Positions 6,532-7,846 of a DNA stretch of 7,846 bases are shown one piece after another. Made by a program: the position numbers and the translations under genes. Source of the stretch: Bacillota bacterium (lineage in GTDB: Bacteria > Bacillota_I > Bacilli_A > Acholeplasmatales > Acholeplasmataceae); contig SBGC01000048.1 in NCBI GenBank assembly GCA_006226985.1, positions 1 through 7,846 of the forward strand, given 5' to 3'. The first letter of the stretch is position 1. Each line of letters opens with the position of its first letter. The notes under the pieces are model-generated. The model was not told where the DNA came from, did no database searches, and was given only the letters and a program-made list of their open reading frames with translations.

Positions 6532-7846
6532 ATGAAAAAATGGACTTTTTTTGTTTTACTTATTGCCATAGGATGTCTATGTTCTATGCACATGTTTGCA
6601 GCTCAACCTTTACCCATTGGTAAAAACTACTTATCATTAACAAACTTGGCTGTTCATGTAGATGATCGGTATACATCATCAATGGTAACACCAATTATTG
6701 TTGAAGTTGATACTGATTTTACACTTGTTCTATCCTATGGATTTATTGGTCAAAATGAACAAGCAATCGACCAAATATTACTTTATGTTGAAGATTCAAC
6801 AGATTATTCAACAAGTGCTTATCATTTTGTAAATGATACAGCTAATGAACGTGTTTATGTAGAATTCGTTACACCAGCAAATGAAATAAGGTTACTTAAT
6901 ATCCCCATTAATATTCAAGATCACTATGGAGCTATACTTTATCAAGGTACATATCAAGCATTCTCTGGTTTTGAACCTTATATTAAGCAAACAGAGATGT
7001 TGTCTTATGAAGGTGTTTTAATGATTGATGCAGATCATATAAAAAGTGTTGAAGAAATTTTAACATTAATCTCTGCAAAAGACCCTGTAGGTAACCCATT
7101 ACCAATTCAGATTATTGAAGATACTTACTCTCCATCGGATAAACAACCTGGACATTACCTCATATCACTAAGAACAACCTATAATGAAGTTTCTAAACAC
7201 TATCGATTGAACATCTTCATATATGATATCACTGCACCAATGATGTCATTAAGAGAAGAAGTTATCATTCCATTAACAGAAAAAGTCGATATATCTGAGA
7301 TTATGACATACATTGACATTAGTGATAATGTTGATACACTCACACATCAGGATATTGAGATTATAGAAGATACATATTCCAGTGCTCAACAAGTGGGTAA
7401 TTATCACCTTAAAGTTAGACTTTCAGATGTTTCTCAAAATATGTCAGAATTAAACATCCCCATTTTAATTGTAGATCGTAAAGCCCCTACAGCTGAGTAC
7501 CCCTTTAATATTTTCATCTATAATACCGATTTACCACTATCTAATCAAGAAATACTCGATAAATTTATCATTATTGATGATGTTGACGGCACAAATGTTA
7601 CAAAAACATGGACGATTAATCACTATCAACAGACAGTTGTACCAGGTGTTTATCATATGCAATTAACAACAAAAGACTTATCAAATAACCAATCACAACA
7701 TAGTATCTACATACATGTTGTTGATAATGAAGCACCTGATTTTAGTCAAGATGAACTCATTTTATCTGTAGCTTCGCATGAATCCATGACAAACGAAGAT
7801 ATTATTTCATGGTTCCAAAATCATGCGAGCCAATTAGGACTAAATA
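6532..7846 (+). CDS. Secreted tandem Ig-like repeat protein, 3' truncated by window edge
   Basis: The frame is open from ATG 6532 to the window end (438 codons, no stop). The N-terminus is a signal peptide: K2, K3, a hydrophobic core 5-18, and probable cleavage after FAA (22-24) before QPLP. A GC at 14-15 gives a weak lipobox, less likely because so close to the start. An N-terminal region (25 to about 158) precedes repeats of about 82 residues ending in D-x-x-AP: YDITAP (231-236), VDRKAP (314-319) and VDNEAP (397-402). Each is preceded by G-x-Y and hydrophobic strands (GHYLISL 207, GNYHLKV 289, GVYHMQL 372), and a fourth repeat begins near 403. IEDTYS recurs at 195 and 278. This is the pattern of bacterial Ig-like surface modules. 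The C-terminal anchor and any catalytic part lie outside the window. Function unknown; adhesion or surface display is inference. Confidence 0.85.
   Translation, partial: MKKWTFFVLLIAIGCLCSMHMFAAQPLPIGKNYLSLTNLAVHVDDRYTSSMVTPIIVEVDTDFTLVLSYGFIGQNEQAIDQILLYVEDSTDYSTSAYHFVNDTANERVYVEFVTPANEIRLLNIPINIQDHYGAILYQGTYQAFSGFEPYIKQTEMLSYEGVLMIDADHIKSVEEILTLISAKDPVGNPLPIQIIEDTYSPSDKQPGHYLISLRTTYNEVSKHYRLNIFIYDITAPMMSLREEVIIPLTEKVDISEIMTYIDISDNVDTLTHQDIEIIEDTYSSAQQVGNYHLKVRLSDVSQNMSELNIPILIVDRKAPTAEYPFNIFIYNTDLPLSNQEILDKFIIIDDVDGTNVTKTWTINHYQQTVVPGVYHMQLTTKDLSNNQSQHSIYIHVVDNEAPDFSQDELILSVASHESMTNEDIISWFQNHASQLGLN

Noticed and set aside
6532..6582. Lipoprotein signal (AIGC, Cys15) in the Ig-like protein
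   Set aside because: The cysteine comes very early, position -3 is alanine, and a normal signal peptidase I site (FAA before QPLP) follows; kept only as an alternative.
1..7846. A previously undescribed defence, mobile or RNA-based system
   Set aside because: No nuclease, recombinase, toxin-antitoxin pair, repeat-spacer array or long structured non-coding region was found; the genes are a Pho operon, tRNAs and two surface proteins.

Overview
The window is AT-rich DNA from a low-GC Gram-positive-type bacterium. UGA is a stop codon (it ends pstA and the response regulator gene), tryptophan is read as UGG, and the only tRNA-Trp seen has a CCA anticodon, so the standard code is in use. That argues against Mycoplasma/Spiroplasma. 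Strong A/T bias, encoded CCA ends, very short spacers and single-pass ectodomain proteins would suit the Acholeplasma/Izemoplasma branch of the Mollicutes, but other low-GC Firmicutes are not excluded. The taxonomic call is inference.

Region 1 (1-4886, + strand) is the 3' part of a phosphate (Pho) operon: pstA (5' end cut by the window), pstB, phoU, then an OmpR-type response regulator and a PhoR-type histidine kinase. Two ATGA overlaps (pstA/pstB, regulator/kinase) and short gaps elsewhere point to one transcript, closed by a hairpin terminator. PstA with PstB forms the membrane and ATPase parts of the high-affinity phosphate importer. PhoU is expected to relay the importer's state to the kinase, which phosphorylates the regulator. 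pstS and pstC should lie upstream, outside the window.

Region 2 (4856-6058, - strand) holds tRNA-Trp(CCA) with its own promoter, and an unrecognised membrane protein gene (5030-6013) with a large extracytoplasmic domain between two membrane segments. That gene has a good promoter whose spacer is filled by a perfect palindrome, and a terminator whose loop contains the stop codon.

Region 3 (6087-6452, + strand) is a tRNA cluster: tRNA-His(GTG) and tRNA-Gln(TTG) share a promoter and terminator, followed by tRNA-Gln(CTG) with an extended -10 promoter.

Region 4 (6516-7846, + strand) is the first 438 codons of a secreted protein built of tandem Ig-like repeats, running off the window.

No stretch above 300 bases lacks a gene. 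I see no mobile element, CRISPR array, phage gene or clearly new multi-gene system. The least explained parts are the extra extracytoplasmic domain of PstA, the two surface proteins, and the palindrome-in-promoter.
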